Shown here: piece after piece, positions 5,578 to 5,680 of the stretch
Layout: each line of letters begins with the position of its first letter
How positions within the stretch are numbered: the stretch's first letter is position 1
Assembly: GCA_910585905.1 (NCBI GenBank)
Contig: CAJUID010000062.1
Coordinates: 1 to 5,680, forward strand
DNA from: an uncultured Lachnospiraceae bacterium
GTDB taxonomy: Bacteria > Bacillota > Clostridia > Lachnospirales > Lachnospiraceae
Direction of reading: 5' to 3'
DNA length: 5,680 nucleotides
Made by a program: the position numbers and the translations under genes
Notes under the pieces: generated by a model
Told to the model about the DNA's origin: nothing
Seen by the model: only the letters and a program-made list of their open reading frames with translations
Database searches by the model: none

Positions 5578-5607
5578 ATCATAGCACAATTTTATCATTA
5601 CTGGCAA
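5578..5607 (-). promoter_or_regulatory. sigma-A-type promoter for the HPt gene
   Basis: On the - strand, TTGCCA (5607-5602) and TATGAT (5583-5578) are 18 bases apart, with an extended TG just before the -10. The element TGCTATGAT is identical to that in the promoter at 1533-1541. Transcription should start near 5571, leaving a leader of about 23 bases. Confidence 0.7.
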
Positions 5608-5621
5608 GATGGGGATATAAT
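5592..5621 (+). promoter_or_regulatory. weak candidate divergent promoter reading rightward
   Basis: A perfect TATAAT (5616-5621) is preceded at 18 bases by TTATCA (5592-5597). If real, it overlaps the HPt promoter back to back and serves a gene to the right of the window. The -35 is poor and the region is AT-rich, so chance is a fair explanation. Bases 5622-5680 contain no gene I can support. Confidence 0.25.
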
Positions 5622-5680
5622 TTGACCAGGACAAACGCATGAATGTTTATTCTCTTTATTATGCTTCATTGTCAAGTCTT

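Noticed and set aside
5646..5675. Second minus-strand promoter with a perfect TTGACA (5675-5670)
   Set aside because: No acceptable -10 (only GAATAA or AATAAA) at 16-18 bases. The promoter at 5578-5607 is much better placed.
5639..5680. Start of a rightward gene (ATG 5639 or ATG 5643)
   Set aside because: Two overlapping frames are both open to the window end, the ribosome site (AGGA) is weak, and 12-14 codons are too few to judge.
1..5680. CRISPR array, insertion sequence, tRNA or rRNA genes
   Set aside because: No regularly spaced repeats, transposase sequence, terminal inverted repeats or tRNA-like fold could be seen on either strand.

Overview
The window is a moderately AT-rich chromosomal segment that looks like a clostridial Firmicute, most likely Lachnospiraceae. 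The grounds are the purine-rich Shine-Dalgarno sites (repeatedly ATGGAGG), sigma-A promoters with extended -10 TG motifs, and protein types common in that group: a zinc-ribbon TM2 protein, a LytTR response regulator, a BlaI-type repressor, a TPR lipoprotein, a dihydrofolate reductase with the 'LLV-IPAD' N-terminus, and a stand-alone HPt protein. The lineage is inferred from sequence style, not from a database match.

Layout. Bases 1-210 hold no secure gene. They contain a possible gene tail (1-72), a cluster of competing hairpins (35-116) and a perfect 12-bp inverted repeat (158-191). A strong promoter (211-239) then drives a zinc-ribbon/TM2 membrane protein (270-689), followed on the same strand by an orphan LytTR response regulator (749-1483). 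A second strong promoter (1513-1541) precedes a 12-residue leader ORF (1565-1603) and a BlaI/MecI-family repressor (1620-1988), closed by a good intrinsic terminator (2013-2039).

A three-gene block follows on the + strand: a TPR lipoprotein (2127-3296), the ribosome-associated GTPase HflX (about 3317-4579) and dihydrofolate reductase (4610-5101). The gaps are about 20 and 30 bases, so they are probably cotranscribed. Converging from the right is a small HPt phosphotransfer protein on the - strand (5171-5548) with its own promoter (5578-5607). A 9-bp stem-loop lies between the two converging genes.

Working together. Most genes are housekeeping or signalling parts rather than one pathway. HflX and DHFR are core functions. 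The LytTR regulator lacks an adjacent histidine kinase, the BlaI repressor lacks an adjacent BlaR1/MecR1 sensor protease, and the HPt protein lacks an adjacent kinase or receiver, so this is a run of unpartnered regulators. I found no convincing undescribed system, mobile element, CRISPR array or structural RNA gene. The most interesting points are the leader ORF before the BlaI repressor, GTT boxes at 21-22-base spacing across the same promoter, and the hairpin cluster plus inverted repeat at the left edge.
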